From Scybalousia_A sp045221575 (GTDB taxonomy: Bacteria > Bacteroidota > Bacteroidia > Bacteroidales > P3): 64,000 nucleotides of DNA. The number at the start of each line of letters is the position of its first letter. Within the stretch, counting starts at the first letter, position 1. The translations under genes and the position numbers were made by a program. Shown in pieces: positions 23,781-32,665 of the stretch. Under the pieces are notes generated by a model. It was not told where the DNA came from. It ran no database searches and saw only the letters and a program-made list of their open reading frames with translations. The DNA lies in assembly GCA_045221575.1 (NCBI GenBank), contig JBGUWU010000010.1, positions 1-64,000 of the forward strand. The letters run 5' to 3'.

Positions 23781-25940
23781 ATGGAAAATACAAATAATAA
23801 TATGATGAACAGTAAGTATTCTAACTTGGAACGTTTTGCCATTAATCTTATAGACAAAGCCAAGGATAATAAACTTGACCCTGTTATCGGAAGAGATGAA
23901 GAAATACGAAGAGTCTTACAAATACTATCTCGTAGAACTAAGAATAATCCTGTTCTTGTAGGTGAGCCTGGAGTTGGAAAAACAGCCATAGCAGAAGGTT
24001 TGGCTCAAAGAATATTTCATAATGATGTTCCTGAAAATCTAAAACAAAAGAAACTCTATTCATTAGATATGGGAGCATTGGTAGCAGGAGCAAAATATAA
24101 GGGAGAGTTTGAAGAACGTTTGAAGGGAGTGGTAAATGATGTTGTTAAATCTAACGGAGATGTGATACTTTTTATAGATGAGATACATACTCTTGTTGGT
24201 GCTGGAGGAGGAGAAGGAGCAATGGATGCTGCAAATATTTTAAAGCCTGCTCTTGCCAGAGGAGATTTGCGTGCAATAGGTGCAACAACATTAGATGAGT
24301 ATCAAAAATACTTTGAAAAAGATAAAGCATTGGAAAGACGTTTTCAAATGGTTATGATAGATGAGCCTACTGTTGAAGATACTATTTCAATACTTAGAGG
24401 CTTGAAAGAAAAATATGAGATACATCATCATGTAAGGATAAAAGATGCTGCTATAATTGCTGCGACAGAAATGTCTAATCGTTATATAACCAATCGTTTT
24501 TTACCTGATAAAGCAATAGATTTAATAGATGAAGCTGCTTCAAAACTAAGAATGGAGATAGATTCTTCACCAGAAGAGTTAGATGAGGTAGAAAGAAAAT
24601 TGCGTCAGTTGGAAATAGAACGTGTGGCTATTAAGAAAGAGAAAGATGAACAGAAAGTAGCACAACTAACCAAAGAGATTGATGAACTAAAACAAGAGAA
24701 AGACAACTTGTCTGCACAGTGGAAGAATGAGAAAGTTCTTGTTGATGCAATATCTGAAGAAGTGAAAAAGATAGAAAATTATAAAACTCTTGCAGAACGA
24801 GCAGAACGCGATGGAGATTATGGAAAGGTGGCTGAGTTGCGTTATTCTAAAATACCTACAGCAGAAAAAGATTTGAAAGATTATCAAGATAAACTAAAAA
24901 ATCTTCAAAATGGTAATGCAATGATAACCGAAGAAGTAGATGAAAACCATATAGCAGAAGTTGTTTCTCGTTGGACAGGAATACCTGTAACTCGTATGAT
25001 GACAAGTGAAAAGGAAAAACTTCTTAAACTTGAAGATGAATTAAAAAAACGAGTAATAGGACAAGAGCAAGCAATAGAAGCTATTTCTAATGCTATAAGA
25101 AGAAGCCGTTCAGGACTTAATGATCCTAAGAAACCTATAGGTTCATTCGCTTTTCTTGGTTCAACAGGTGTGGGAAAAACAGAGTTAGCACGAGCTTTGG
25201 CAGAACTATTGTTTGATGATGAGAACTTAATGATAAGAATAGATATGTCGGAGTATCAAGAACGTTATTCTGTTTCTCGTCTAATAGGAGCTCCTCCAGG
25301 ATATGTTGGTTATGAAGAAGGAGGACAATTAACCGAAGCTGTAAGAAGAAAACCTTATTCTATAGTTCTATTAGACGAAATAGAAAAAGCACATCCAGAT
25401 GTATTCAATATTCTTCTGCAGGTATTAGAAGATGGACGTTTAACCGATGGAAAGGGTAGGGTAGTAGATTTTAAGAATACAATAATCATAATGACTTCAA
25501 ATCTTGGTAGCGAATATTTGCAAGATGCTATCAATGAAGGTAAAGATAGTTTTGATTCTTCTTGGGCTACTGCTGAAAAACAAGTAAGAGAATTGCTGAA
25601 AAAGACCATACGTCCAGAGTTCTTGAATCGTATAGATGAGATAGTCGTGTTCCGTCCTCTGTTTGCAGAACAAATAAGAGAAATAGTGAAATTGCAAATG
25701 CAAAGATTATTAAACACATTGCAGGAAAAACATATTACTTTAGAATATACTACAGAAGCATTAGACTATCTTGCAACAGAAGGCTATGATCCTCTTTTAG
25801 GAGCAAGACCGGTTAAACGAGCGATACAAAAACTTGTTACTAATCGTTTGAGTATGCTATTGATTGATGATAAACTCGTAAATAATAATACAATTTTAAT
25901 GAATTGCATAAACAACCAGTTGGTATTTAGAATCAAATAA
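23781..25940 (+). CDS. clpB: ClpB-type disaggregase lacking the N-terminal domain
   Basis: Hsp100 AAA+ ring that pulls apart protein aggregates with DnaK. Two ATPase modules are intact: Walker A GEPGVGKTA (61-69) with FIDEIH, and Walker A GSTGVGKTE (460-468) with SYSIVLLDEIEKAHP-type Walker B sequence. A full-length coiled middle domain (about 258-378) separates them, which identifies ClpB rather than ClpC or ClpA. At 719 residues it is about 140 short of ordinary ClpB, because the protein begins right before NBD1 (SNLERFAINLIDKAKDNKLD). The 178 bp upstream encode no N-domain, so this is a native short form, like the internal-start form of E. coli ClpB. Confidence 0.9.
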   Translation: MENTNNNMMNSKYSNLERFAINLIDKAKDNKLDPVIGRDEEIRRVLQILSRRTKNNPVLVGEPGVGKTAIAEGLAQRIFHNDVPENLKQKKLYSLDMGALVAGAKYKGEFEERLKGVVNDVVKSNGDVILFIDEIHTLVGAGGGEGAMDAANILKPALARGDLRAIGATTLDEYQKYFEKDKALERRFQMVMIDEPTVEDTISILRGLKEKYEIHHHVRIKDAAIIAATEMSNRYITNRFLPDKAIDLIDEAASKLRMEIDSSPEELDEVERKLRQLEIERVAIKKEKDEQKVAQLTKEIDELKQEKDNLSAQWKNEKVLVDAISEEVKKIENYKTLAERAERDGDYGKVAELRYSKIPTAEKDLKDYQDKLKNLQNGNAMITEEVDENHIAEVVSRWTGIPVTRMMTSEKEKLLKLEDELKKRVIGQEQAIEAISNAIRRSRSGLNDPKKPIGSFAFLGSTGVGKTELARALAELLFDDENLMIRIDMSEYQERYSVSRLIGAPPGYVGYEEGGQLTEAVRRKPYSIVLLDEIEKAHPDVFNILLQVLEDGRLTDGKGRVVDFKNTIIIMTSNLGSEYLQDAINEGKDSFDSSWATAEKQVRELLKKTIRPEFLNRIDEIVVFRPLFAEQIREIVKLQMQRLLNTLQEKHITLEYTTEALDYLATEGYDPLLGARPVKRAIQKLVTNRLSMLLIDDKLVNNNTILMNCINNQLVFRIK

Positions 25941-25965
25941 GTAATAAATTAGTATATAATAAATT

Positions 25966-26002
25966 AGGAGATGAATATGTTTTTCATCTCCTTTTGTTTT
26001 TT
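25966..26002 (+). terminator. Rho-independent terminator after clpB
   Basis: AGGAGATGAA (25966-25975) pairs with TTCATCTCCT (25983-25992), then TTTGTTTTTT. Confidence 0.88.
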
Positions 26003-26067
26003 AGTAAGGTGTAAATATTTTTTTTATTTTTTGCGATTTATGAATAACTTAATAAAAAGAAAATTCT

Positions 26068-26075
26068 TATATTTG
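26068..26075 (+). promoter_or_regulatory. Putative -7 element for the beta-barrel gene
   Basis: TATATTTG followed by CAAATT. Only about 10 nt of leader before the ATG at 26093. Confidence 0.5.
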
Positions 26076-26092
26076 CAAATTCTTAAGAATAA

Positions 26093-27019
26093 ATGGATAT
26101 GAAGAAAAAACATATAGTAATTTTTATTTTCGTAGGGCTTTTGTTGTTCAATTTAAATGCTCAACGTTATAATCCAGATGCGATTAAACTATCTCCAACA
26201 AAACAGCAGATACGTATAGGTTTGAGAGCAGGACTTAATCTTAGTGATTTAACTTCTGCTGATGGCTTGGATATTTGGAATGGTTTAGCATATTATAATG
26301 AAGCAAACGAATACATAGGTTTAACAGATACAAAACCATTTAAATTAGGATTTAATTTTGGTCTTGTAGCACAAGGTAATCTAACAGGTAATTGGTGGTG
26401 GCAAGGAAGTTTTATTTTTACAACAAAAGGATATAAACTAAGTACTCAAAATCTTGATATAAAAGCAACTGCAGGATATATGCAAATACCTTTAGAAATA
26501 ATGTATAAGTTTCCTATTAAGAATACAAATCTTTTGGTATCTGCTGGAGTTTTTGCTGGTATAGGTGTGTATGGTTTTACTTCTTTTGAAGATCATTATG
26601 GAGAAGAACAATCTCCTCGTTTGCATCATACTTTTCAACCTACACCAACTATAACGGGAATAGAAGAATCTAATGAATTAATAGCTTGTGATATAACAGT
26701 ACATGGAGCAAATGACTATTGGAAAGATGAAGATGATACTTTCGCTTCAGATGGCACATGGATATTTGATGGAGGTTTTCAATTAGGATTAGGTTTTGAA
26801 TGGTGGAGATTCCAATTTATGCTAACTTATCAATATTCCCTAACTCCTTTCTATGATTATGATTACGATTATTCTTATCGTTACAAACCAAAGGGAATGG
26901 ATACTAAGAACTCTTTTGATTACTTTGGAATAAAAGATATTACTTCTCCTCGCCAACAGATGATTTCTTTCACAATTTCTTATTTCTTTGACAACTTGAA
27001 GCATGATATAAGATTATAA
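26093..27019 (+). CDS. Outer-membrane beta-barrel protein
   Basis: A 308-residue exported protein with a signal peptide to about residue 23 (FNLNAQ). The body alternates aromatic and glycine-rich amphipathic strands: RIGLRAGLNLSDL, KLGFNFGLVAQGNL, WWWQGSFIFTTKGY, YMQIPLEIMYKF and a final QQMISFTISYFFDNL. The pattern is that of the Bacteroidota PorT-like/OMP_b-brl_2 group. The second codon pair offers an alternative ATG at 26099. The next gene overlaps its stop by one base, so they are coupled. No specific function can be given. Confidence 0.75.
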   Translation: MDMKKKHIVIFIFVGLLLFNLNAQRYNPDAIKLSPTKQQIRIGLRAGLNLSDLTSADGLDIWNGLAYYNEANEYIGLTDTKPFKLGFNFGLVAQGNLTGNWWWQGSFIFTTKGYKLSTQNLDIKATAGYMQIPLEIMYKFPIKNTNLLVSAGVFAGIGVYGFTSFEDHYGEEQSPRLHHTFQPTPTITGIEESNELIACDITVHGANDYWKDEDDTFASDGTWIFDGGFQLGLGFEWWRFQFMLTYQYSLTPFYDYDYDYSYRYKPKGMDTKNSFDYFGIKDITSPRQQMISFTISYFFDNLKHDIRL

Positions 27020-27522
27020 TGCAAAGGTATATTTACATATTGTTAGCTTGTTTGTTGTCTTTTTCAAACTTAGAAGCACAGAATGATAACTTTCTTCTAA
27101 ACGATAAAGACTCTGTTTCGTTTGAAATAGAAAAAGATTGGCTTTCTTTTCATACTTCAGCTTTCTTTGGTAAAACATTTTTCAATGAAAATATATTTGC
27201 TACAAACTATGGTTTTGATTATTCTCATCAAATAAATAAGAAAAGCAGACTTTTTGTTGGTATAGATATAATGAATACCGATGTTAAGCCAAGAGATCTT
27301 GCACCAAGAAGAACAAAAACAAGTGCTTCTGCTTATATCGGCTTACAATATGATTTCAATGATAAGTTATCTTTAGCTGGCTCTGTTTTCTACGATTCTT
27401 TTTGCAATACTTTAGGAGCAGATATAGATGTTATGTATAAATTCAATGAAGACACATATTTCAATTTTTATGCGATGTTTTCTAAATCATTAGATGATCA
27501 TTCTTTTAGACCAGATTTTTAG
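27019..27522 (+). CDS. Small predicted outer-membrane protein of unknown function
   Basis: A 167-residue protein with a signal peptide of about 20 residues (LEAQ). The mature part has alternating strands such as RLFVGIDIMN, SASAYIGLQYDFN, LSLAGSVFYDS and TYFNFYAMFSKSL, which suggest a small barrel of about six to eight strands. The ATG shares its A with the stop of the upstream barrel gene (TAATG), so translation is coupled and the two may act together. I do not recognise the family. Confidence 0.62.
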   Translation: MQRYIYILLACLLSFSNLEAQNDNFLLNDKDSVSFEIEKDWLSFHTSAFFGKTFFNENIFATNYGFDYSHQINKKSRLFVGIDIMNTDVKPRDLAPRRTKTSASAYIGLQYDFNDKLSLAGSVFYDSFCNTLGADIDVMYKFNEDTYFNFYAMFSKSLDDHSFRPDF

Positions 27523-27614
27523 AATGATGTTTCTTAATCTCCTTACAGAGTATATTGATTATTTCAATAATTTAAGCCTTTGTTCGTTATAGATACTGAT
27601 TAAATTTATTAAGA

Positions 27615-30026
27615 ATGACTAATAGACTAAGATGGATAGTGTTGTTTTTTCTTCTGTTTGTTGGACCTGTTGTTATGGCTCAACAAATAAAGGGTAGTGT
27701 AAAAGACAGCAAAAACAAAACTATAGAAAACGTTAGCATAGGTACTCTTAATCTTAAAAATCCAATAGGAACATCGTCAAATAACAAAGGGGAATATTCT
27801 TTAAAACTAACTCCCGATAGAGAGTATATAATAAGATTTTCATGTATTGGATACAAAGACTTTGATACAATAGTAAAGATAGAAGACAAACAAACGTTAA
27901 TACTTGATGTTGTTCTTCAAAATGCAAGCACAACGCTTGAAGGAGTAGAAATCAAAGGCGATTATTCTCGTGAAGAAGGAGTAACACGAATATCTTCTGA
28001 TTGGGCAAAAACAACAGCAGGTCCAACAGGAGGAGTGGAAAATGTGATAAAAACAATAGAGGGTGTCTCTTCTAATAATGAACTATCATCGCAGTATTCT
28101 GTAAGAGGAGGAAATTTTGATGAAAACCTTGTATATGTTAATGATATAGAAATATTCCGTCCTATACTTGTAAGAAGTGGGCAACAAGAGGGCTTATCTT
28201 TTATTAATACTGATATGATTAGTGATATTCAATTCTCTTCTGGTGGTTTTGCTTCGGAATATGGAGATAAGATGTCTTCTGTTTTGGATATAAAGTACAG
28301 AAAACCTACTGAGTTCTCAGGTAATGTCTCTATGGGTTTATTGGGAGGTAGTATTTATTTAGCAGACAAAGTAAAAGATAAATTTACTTATCAACTATCT
28401 TACAGAAACAAAACAACACAATACTTGCTTAACTCTTTGGAAACATCGGGAGATTATAATACAACTTTTCATGATATTCAGGCATATCTTACTTGGGATA
28501 TAAATGAAAAAGTTGATTTATCTTTTATTGGTAACCTTTCTGATAATACTTATAAGTTTAAACCAAAAGACAGAGAGACAGACTTTGGAGACATAAACAA
28601 CCCATTGAAGTTTAAGGTCTATTTTGACGGAGAAGAGAAAGATAAGTTTTCTTCTTTGTTCGGAGCTTTGAAACTAAATTACAAAGCGAAGCAAGATTTA
28701 CACCTAAAATTTATTGCTTCTGCATTCTCTACTACAGAGAAAGAAACCTATGATATTCAAGGTCAGTATTGGTTGAGTGAATCTTCTGGTGTGGCAAGTG
28801 AAGAAGACTTTGATTTAGGTATAGGTACTTATCTTGAACATGCAAGAAATAATCTTGATGCTCGTTTGTTCAACCTTGAACATAAAGGAGAGAAATACTA
28901 TGATAATGGTCTTTTGTCTTGGGGTATTAAATACCAAAGAGAGATAACTTCTGATAAAATCAACGAATGGAAAATGGTTGATTCTGCAGACTATTCACAG
29001 CCATCTAATCCAGATGAGATAGGTGTTGTTGATGGTCCTTCAGCTCCAATATTACAAAATTGGTATCATAGTAAGAATGATATAAACAGCAACCGTTTTA
29101 CTTTCTTTGTTCAACGACATATCTCTTGGGAAAAAGAAAAGGGAACATATTTTATTAATGCAGGAATTAGAGGACACTATTGGGATTTTAATAAAGAGTT
29201 TTTCCCATCTCCAAGAGTGAGTTTTTCTTATAAACCAAATATAAAACAAGATATATTGTTTCGCTTTGCTACCGGGCTTTATGCTCAGTATCCTTTCTAT
29301 AGAGAATACAGAAACCAAGTAGGCGAGATAAACAAAGATGTAAAAAGTCAAAAATCTCTTCATTTTGTGCTTTCTTCTGATTGGAATTTTAAGATAAGAA
29401 CAAGAAACTTTAAACTTACATCTTCTCTATATTATAAACATCTTTGGGATTTAATACCTTATTATATGGATAACCTTCGCCTAAGATATACTGCAGAAAA
29501 CAATGCTAAAGGTTATGCAACAGGATTAGATATCAAACTCTTTGGAGAATTTATAAAAGGCATAGACTCTTGGTTTACTCTATCTATTATGCAGACTAAA
29601 CAAGATATTGAAGATGATGACAGAGGTTATATTCCTCGTCCAACAGACCAGTTAGTAAATATGAGCGTTAGTTTCCAAGATTATCTACCTTCAATGCCTT
29701 GGATGAGAGTTTATCTTAACTTTAATTATGGTAGTGGTTATCCATTCTTTGTTCCAAATACTAATATTGTTCTTTCTCGTCCTAATTATCTGAGAGCAGA
29801 CCTCGCTTTCACCTTTAGAATAAAAGATGAAGAAGATTCTTGGGCAAACAAAAACTTTCTTAAAGTTATAAAACGAATGTGGTTGAATATTGAATGGCTT
29901 AACGTGTTTAACAACAAAAATATCATCTCCTATACATTTATAAAAGATAATAACAATATTACTTATCCTGTTCCGAACTACCTTACACCATCTATGCTTA
30001 ACGCAAAACTAACCTTTGAATTTTAG
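27615..30026 (+). CDS. TonB-dependent receptor with carboxypeptidase-like regulatory domain
   Basis: Outer-membrane transporter of 803 residues. The signal peptide ends near MAQ (about 23). Residues 24-110 are a CarboxypepD-regulatory-like domain (IKGSVKDSKNKTIENVSIGT, then LKLTPDREYIIRFSCIGY). The plug follows at about 130-235 with QYSVRGGNFDENLVYVND and ASEYGDKMSSVLDIKYRK, then the 22-strand barrel to the C-terminal LTFEF. There is no SusD partner next to it, so it is not a classic glycan-uptake locus. It may import a peptide, metal or other small ligand, and the adjacent barrel genes may be accessory. Confidence 0.85.
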   Translation: MTNRLRWIVLFFLLFVGPVVMAQQIKGSVKDSKNKTIENVSIGTLNLKNPIGTSSNNKGEYSLKLTPDREYIIRFSCIGYKDFDTIVKIEDKQTLILDVVLQNASTTLEGVEIKGDYSREEGVTRISSDWAKTTAGPTGGVENVIKTIEGVSSNNELSSQYSVRGGNFDENLVYVNDIEIFRPILVRSGQQEGLSFINTDMISDIQFSSGGFASEYGDKMSSVLDIKYRKPTEFSGNVSMGLLGGSIYLADKVKDKFTYQLSYRNKTTQYLLNSLETSGDYNTTFHDIQAYLTWDINEKVDLSFIGNLSDNTYKFKPKDRETDFGDINNPLKFKVYFDGEEKDKFSSLFGALKLNYKAKQDLHLKFIASAFSTTEKETYDIQGQYWLSESSGVASEEDFDLGIGTYLEHARNNLDARLFNLEHKGEKYYDNGLLSWGIKYQREITSDKINEWKMVDSADYSQPSNPDEIGVVDGPSAPILQNWYHSKNDINSNRFTFFVQRHISWEKEKGTYFINAGIRGHYWDFNKEFFPSPRVSFSYKPNIKQDILFRFATGLYAQYPFYREYRNQVGEINKDVKSQKSLHFVLSSDWNFKIRTRNFKLTSSLYYKHLWDLIPYYMDNLRLRYTAENNAKGYATGLDIKLFGEFIKGIDSWFTLSIMQTKQDIEDDDRGYIPRPTDQLVNMSVSFQDYLPSMPWMRVYLNFNYGSGYPFFVPNTNIVLSRPNYLRADLAFTFRIKDEEDSWANKNFLKVIKRMWLNIEWLNVFNNKNIISYTFIKDNNNITYPVPNYLTPSMLNAKLTFEF

Positions 30027-30128
30027 AAATAGAGAGTTATTTTAATAGCAAGAAAAAAGAAATTGTTCTGTATTTTATTGATAGAGAGCAAGAATTTATT
30101 TTTTTTCTTTGTTGTTAATAAATTTTTG

Positions 30129-30136
30129 TATTTTTG
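30129..30136 (+). promoter_or_regulatory. Putative -7 element for the LRR protein
   Basis: TATTTTTG followed by CATTTC, 61 bp before the ATG at 30198. Confidence 0.5.
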
Positions 30137-30197
30137 CATTTCGGTAATCATCGGATTATCATTAGACATAAAAAGCGTTTATTAAAAACTTAAAAAA

Positions 30198-31157
30198 ATG
30201 AAAAAATTAGTACAAAAACAATTAAAAAAATATGTCGCAGTTGTCTTTGCGATAATGATGTGTGCAGATGTCTTCGCATACGATTTTCAAGTAGATGGAA
30301 TTTATTATTATATAGGAGCTAGTGGAACATATGTAGGTGTAACTTATAAGGATTCATATTATAATTCTTATTCTGGTTCAGTTTTTATCCCTGACTCAGT
30401 TACTTACAATGGTACAAAATATAGAGTTACAAATATAGGCACTGCTGCTTTTTCTGAGTGTAGCGGCTTAACGTCTGTAACAATATCAAATGGTATTACA
30501 GAAATTTCGGACGATGCTTTTTATAATTGTGTAAGTTTGACATCTATAACAATACCAAATAGTGTTACAAGATTTGGAGAACGTGCTTTTTTTAATTGTA
30601 CAAGTTTAACTTCAATAACAATACCAAATAATATTTATTTTGACGGCATAGCATTATATACTTTTGCTAATTGTACGAGTTTAACATCAATTACTCTACC
30701 AAGGAAAATTATTGCTCTTGAAGACGGGGCATTTTATGGATGTACTGCACTAAATACTATTGATTGTAAAGCAGAAAATCCTCCAACATTGTATAACGAT
30801 GTTTTTGGAGGAATAAATAAAGATGAGGTTATAGTAATTGTTCCTTGTGAAAAAAGTTCATTATATCAAAATGCAACAGGTTGGAATTTATTTAATAATA
30901 TTGTAGAGGATTGTGAGAGTTCTATAGATGTTGTAGAAGAAAATCAAATATTTGTTTATCCAAATCCTGCAAAAGATAATATTACATTAGAAGCAGATGA
31001 GGATATATTTATCTTTAATAATCTTGGACAGATAGTTAAACAGGTAAATAATCCAAAAGGAAAGATAATAATATCTGTTGCAGACCTACCAAAAGGAACT
31101 TACTACCTAAAAGCAGGTGAAAAGAAACAAAAACTCATTATAAATATTAGTAATTAG
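30198..31157 (+). CDS. BspA-type leucine-rich repeat protein with T9SS sorting domain
   Basis: A 319-residue secreted protein. The signal peptide ends near VFA (about 27). Residues about 70-205 hold four to five repeats of the LRR_5/BspA kind, each with F-x-x-C-x-x-L-x-x-I-x-I-P-x-x-I (for example CVSLTSITIPNSVTRFGERAF). Residues about 250-319 form a type A sorting domain: IFVYPNPAKDNITLEADE, NLGQIVKQ and LPKGTYYLKAGEKKQK. BspA repeats mediate adhesion in oral Bacteroidota. It should leave through the T9SS and sit on the surface. Its last codons run into the dispersed repeat. Confidence 0.87.
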   Translation: MKKLVQKQLKKYVAVVFAIMMCADVFAYDFQVDGIYYYIGASGTYVGVTYKDSYYNSYSGSVFIPDSVTYNGTKYRVTNIGTAAFSECSGLTSVTISNGITEISDDAFYNCVSLTSITIPNSVTRFGERAFFNCTSLTSITIPNNIYFDGIALYTFANCTSLTSITLPRKIIALEDGAFYGCTALNTIDCKAENPPTLYNDVFGGINKDEVIVIVPCEKSSLYQNATGWNLFNNIVEDCESSIDVVEENQIFVYPNPAKDNITLEADEDIFIFNNLGQIVKQVNNPKGKIIISVADLPKGTYYLKAGEKKQKLIINISN

Positions 31158-31231
31158 AAATTAGAAATTGCGAATTGGCGATTGTTATGTTAGTCGCTAT
31201 GTGTTATTGCCGGCAGGGGCTTGTCTGCGAT
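31147..31231. repeat. Dispersed AT-rich repeat (copy B)
   Basis: Outer arms TAATTAGAAATTAG and TTTCTAATTAATAA flank an insert with TTAGTCGCTATGTGTTATTG, shared in part with copies A and C. It lacks the 33-bp GGGG-hairpin core. It supplies the last codons and the stop of the LRR gene. Confidence 0.6.
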
Positions 31232-31271
31232 TTCTAATTAATAAAATAAAATCAAATCTTAATTTGCTAAG

Positions 31272-31342
31272 ATTTGATTTTCTTTTGCTAAGATTTGATT
31301 TTGTGAAATTAAAAGTTGATATTTTTTTTACAAAGAGTTGAT
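31272..31342 (+). repeat. Phased AGTTGAT array (copy 3)
   Basis: ATTTGAT at 31272 and 31293, then AGTTGAT at 31314 and 31336: steps of 21, 21 and 22 bp. The first two units share CTAAGATTTGATTTT. This is the longest of the four arrays. Confidence 0.62.
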
Positions 31343-31400
31343 CTTTTTTTCCTTAGGTAGTCAAGTTTGAAAATATTAAGCAAAAATGCGTAGTTTCTAT

Positions 31401-31496
31401 AAAAAGTCGCTATAAAAAATGTGATTTTTTGTAAAAAGTCGCTATGAAAAATGTGGTTTTTCGTAAAAAGTGGCTATAAAAAATGTAATTTCTATT
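31401..31496 (+). repeat. Three tandem 32-bp repeats
   Basis: Copies at 31401-31432, 31433-31464 and 31465-31496. Each starts AAAAAGTCGCTAT (third copy GTGGCTAT), then AAAAATGT and a T-rich end. The complementary word AGCGACTTTTTGTC occurs before clpB, also with a 32-bp step. Confidence 0.8.
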
Positions 31497-31718
31497 GTTA
31501 ATTTCAATGTTTTTTATTGTGTATCTGTATTTTAATGTAATGGAATAGTTGAAGAGTTAATAAAAGGCATGATAACTGAAATAATTTCTGTAAACGACAA
31601 GGGTAAAAATGAAAACAATGTCAAACAAATAGGATATTTTAAAAGCATTAGGTGGAGTTTTAGAGTTGAAAATCTAAAAAAAATAGATTTAAGGACCGTA
31701 TATTTGAAAATTTTATTT

Positions 31719-31726
31719 TACTTTTG
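31719..31726 (+). promoter_or_regulatory. Putative -7 element for etfB
   Basis: TACTTTTG followed by CAAATTG, 71 bp before the etfB ATG. Confidence 0.6.
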
Positions 31727-31797
31727 CAAATTGAATATTAGTGTAATGCTAAAAAAGTATAAGAAAAGAATATTAACGAAATTTTTATAAAAGAAGG

Positions 31798-32661
31798 ATG
31801 AAAATAGTAGTTTTAGCAAAACAAGTACCTGATACAAGGAATGTTGGTAAAGATGCCATGACTCCAGAAGGTACAGTAAACAGACAAGCCTTGCCAGCAA
31901 TTTTTAATCCAGAGGATTTAAATGCATTGGAAATGGCTTTAGAAATCAAGGATAGAGTGCCTGGTACAGAGATAACCGTAGTAACTATGGGTCCTTCTCG
32001 TGCCGCTGAAATAATAAGAGATTCTATGTTTAGAGGAGCAGACAAAGGAGTTGTTTTGTCTGATAGAAAACTTGCTGCAAGTGATACTTTGGCTACTTCA
32101 TACGCTATTTCTCAAGCAGTAAAGAAAACAGGTAAGTTTGATATAGTGTTTGGCGGAAGACAAGCTATAGATGGTGATACAGCACAGGTTGGTCCTCAGA
32201 CAGCAGAAAAACTTGAAATACCTCAGATAACATACGCAGAAGAGTTAATAGATGTTAATGAAAACAATATTACTATTAAACGTCGTTTGGAAAGAGGTGT
32301 TGAAATAGTGAAATCTCAATTCCCTCTTTTGATTACAGTGCATTCTTCAGCAAAACCTTGCAGATTCTATAATGCAAAACGTGTTATGAAATACAAACAC
32401 GCTTTCTCTCCTTCAGAAGCAAAAGAACAAAACCTTGACACAAATATTTGGAATAACTTCCCTTATTTGAAGATAGAGGAGTGGAGTGCTGCTGATGTAG
32501 AGGCAGAAGACAATAGAATAGGTCTTGCTGGTTCTCCTACAAAGGTTAAGAAAATAGATAACGTTGTCTTAACTCAAAAAGAAAATGTTACTATAGAACC
32601 AACAGAAGAGAACTTAGACAATTTAGTAAAGAACTTAATAGATACACATATAATAGGATAA
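31798..32661 (+). CDS. etfB: Electron transfer flavoprotein subunit beta
   Basis: Binds AMP or a second FAD and passes electrons between an acyl-CoA dehydrogenase and its partners. The 287 residues begin MKIVVLAKQVPDTRNVGKDA, an EtfB/FixA opening. The family signature region is present: ALEMALEIKDR, TVVTMGP, GRQAIDGDTAQVGPQTAEKL. It forms an operon with etfA (4 bp gap) and an acyl-CoA dehydrogenase gene. In anaerobes this trio reduces crotonyl-CoA and can bifurcate electrons to ferredoxin; whether it bifurcates here cannot be told by eye. Confidence 0.93.
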   Translation: MKIVVLAKQVPDTRNVGKDAMTPEGTVNRQALPAIFNPEDLNALEMALEIKDRVPGTEITVVTMGPSRAAEIIRDSMFRGADKGVVLSDRKLAASDTLATSYAISQAVKKTGKFDIVFGGRQAIDGDTAQVGPQTAEKLEIPQITYAEELIDVNENNITIKRRLERGVEIVKSQFPLLITVHSSAKPCRFYNAKRVMKYKHAFSPSEAKEQNLDTNIWNNFPYLKIEEWSAADVEAEDNRIGLAGSPTKVKKIDNVVLTQKENVTIEPTEENLDNLVKNLIDTHIIG

Positions 32662-32665
32662 GGAT

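Larger units (their letters stand above)
31158..31797. other. 640-bp gap rich in repeats
   Basis: Holds, in order, most of repeat copy B, an AGTTGAT-type array, three 32-bp tandem repeats and the etfB promoter. A 73-codon frame at 31569 spans the promoter and has no family resemblance, so I treat the gap as non-coding. Confidence 0.7.

Noticed and set aside
31569..31790. A 73-codon plus-strand frame before etfB
   Set aside because: It runs through the TAnnTTTG promoter of etfB, is low-complexity in composition and matches no family.
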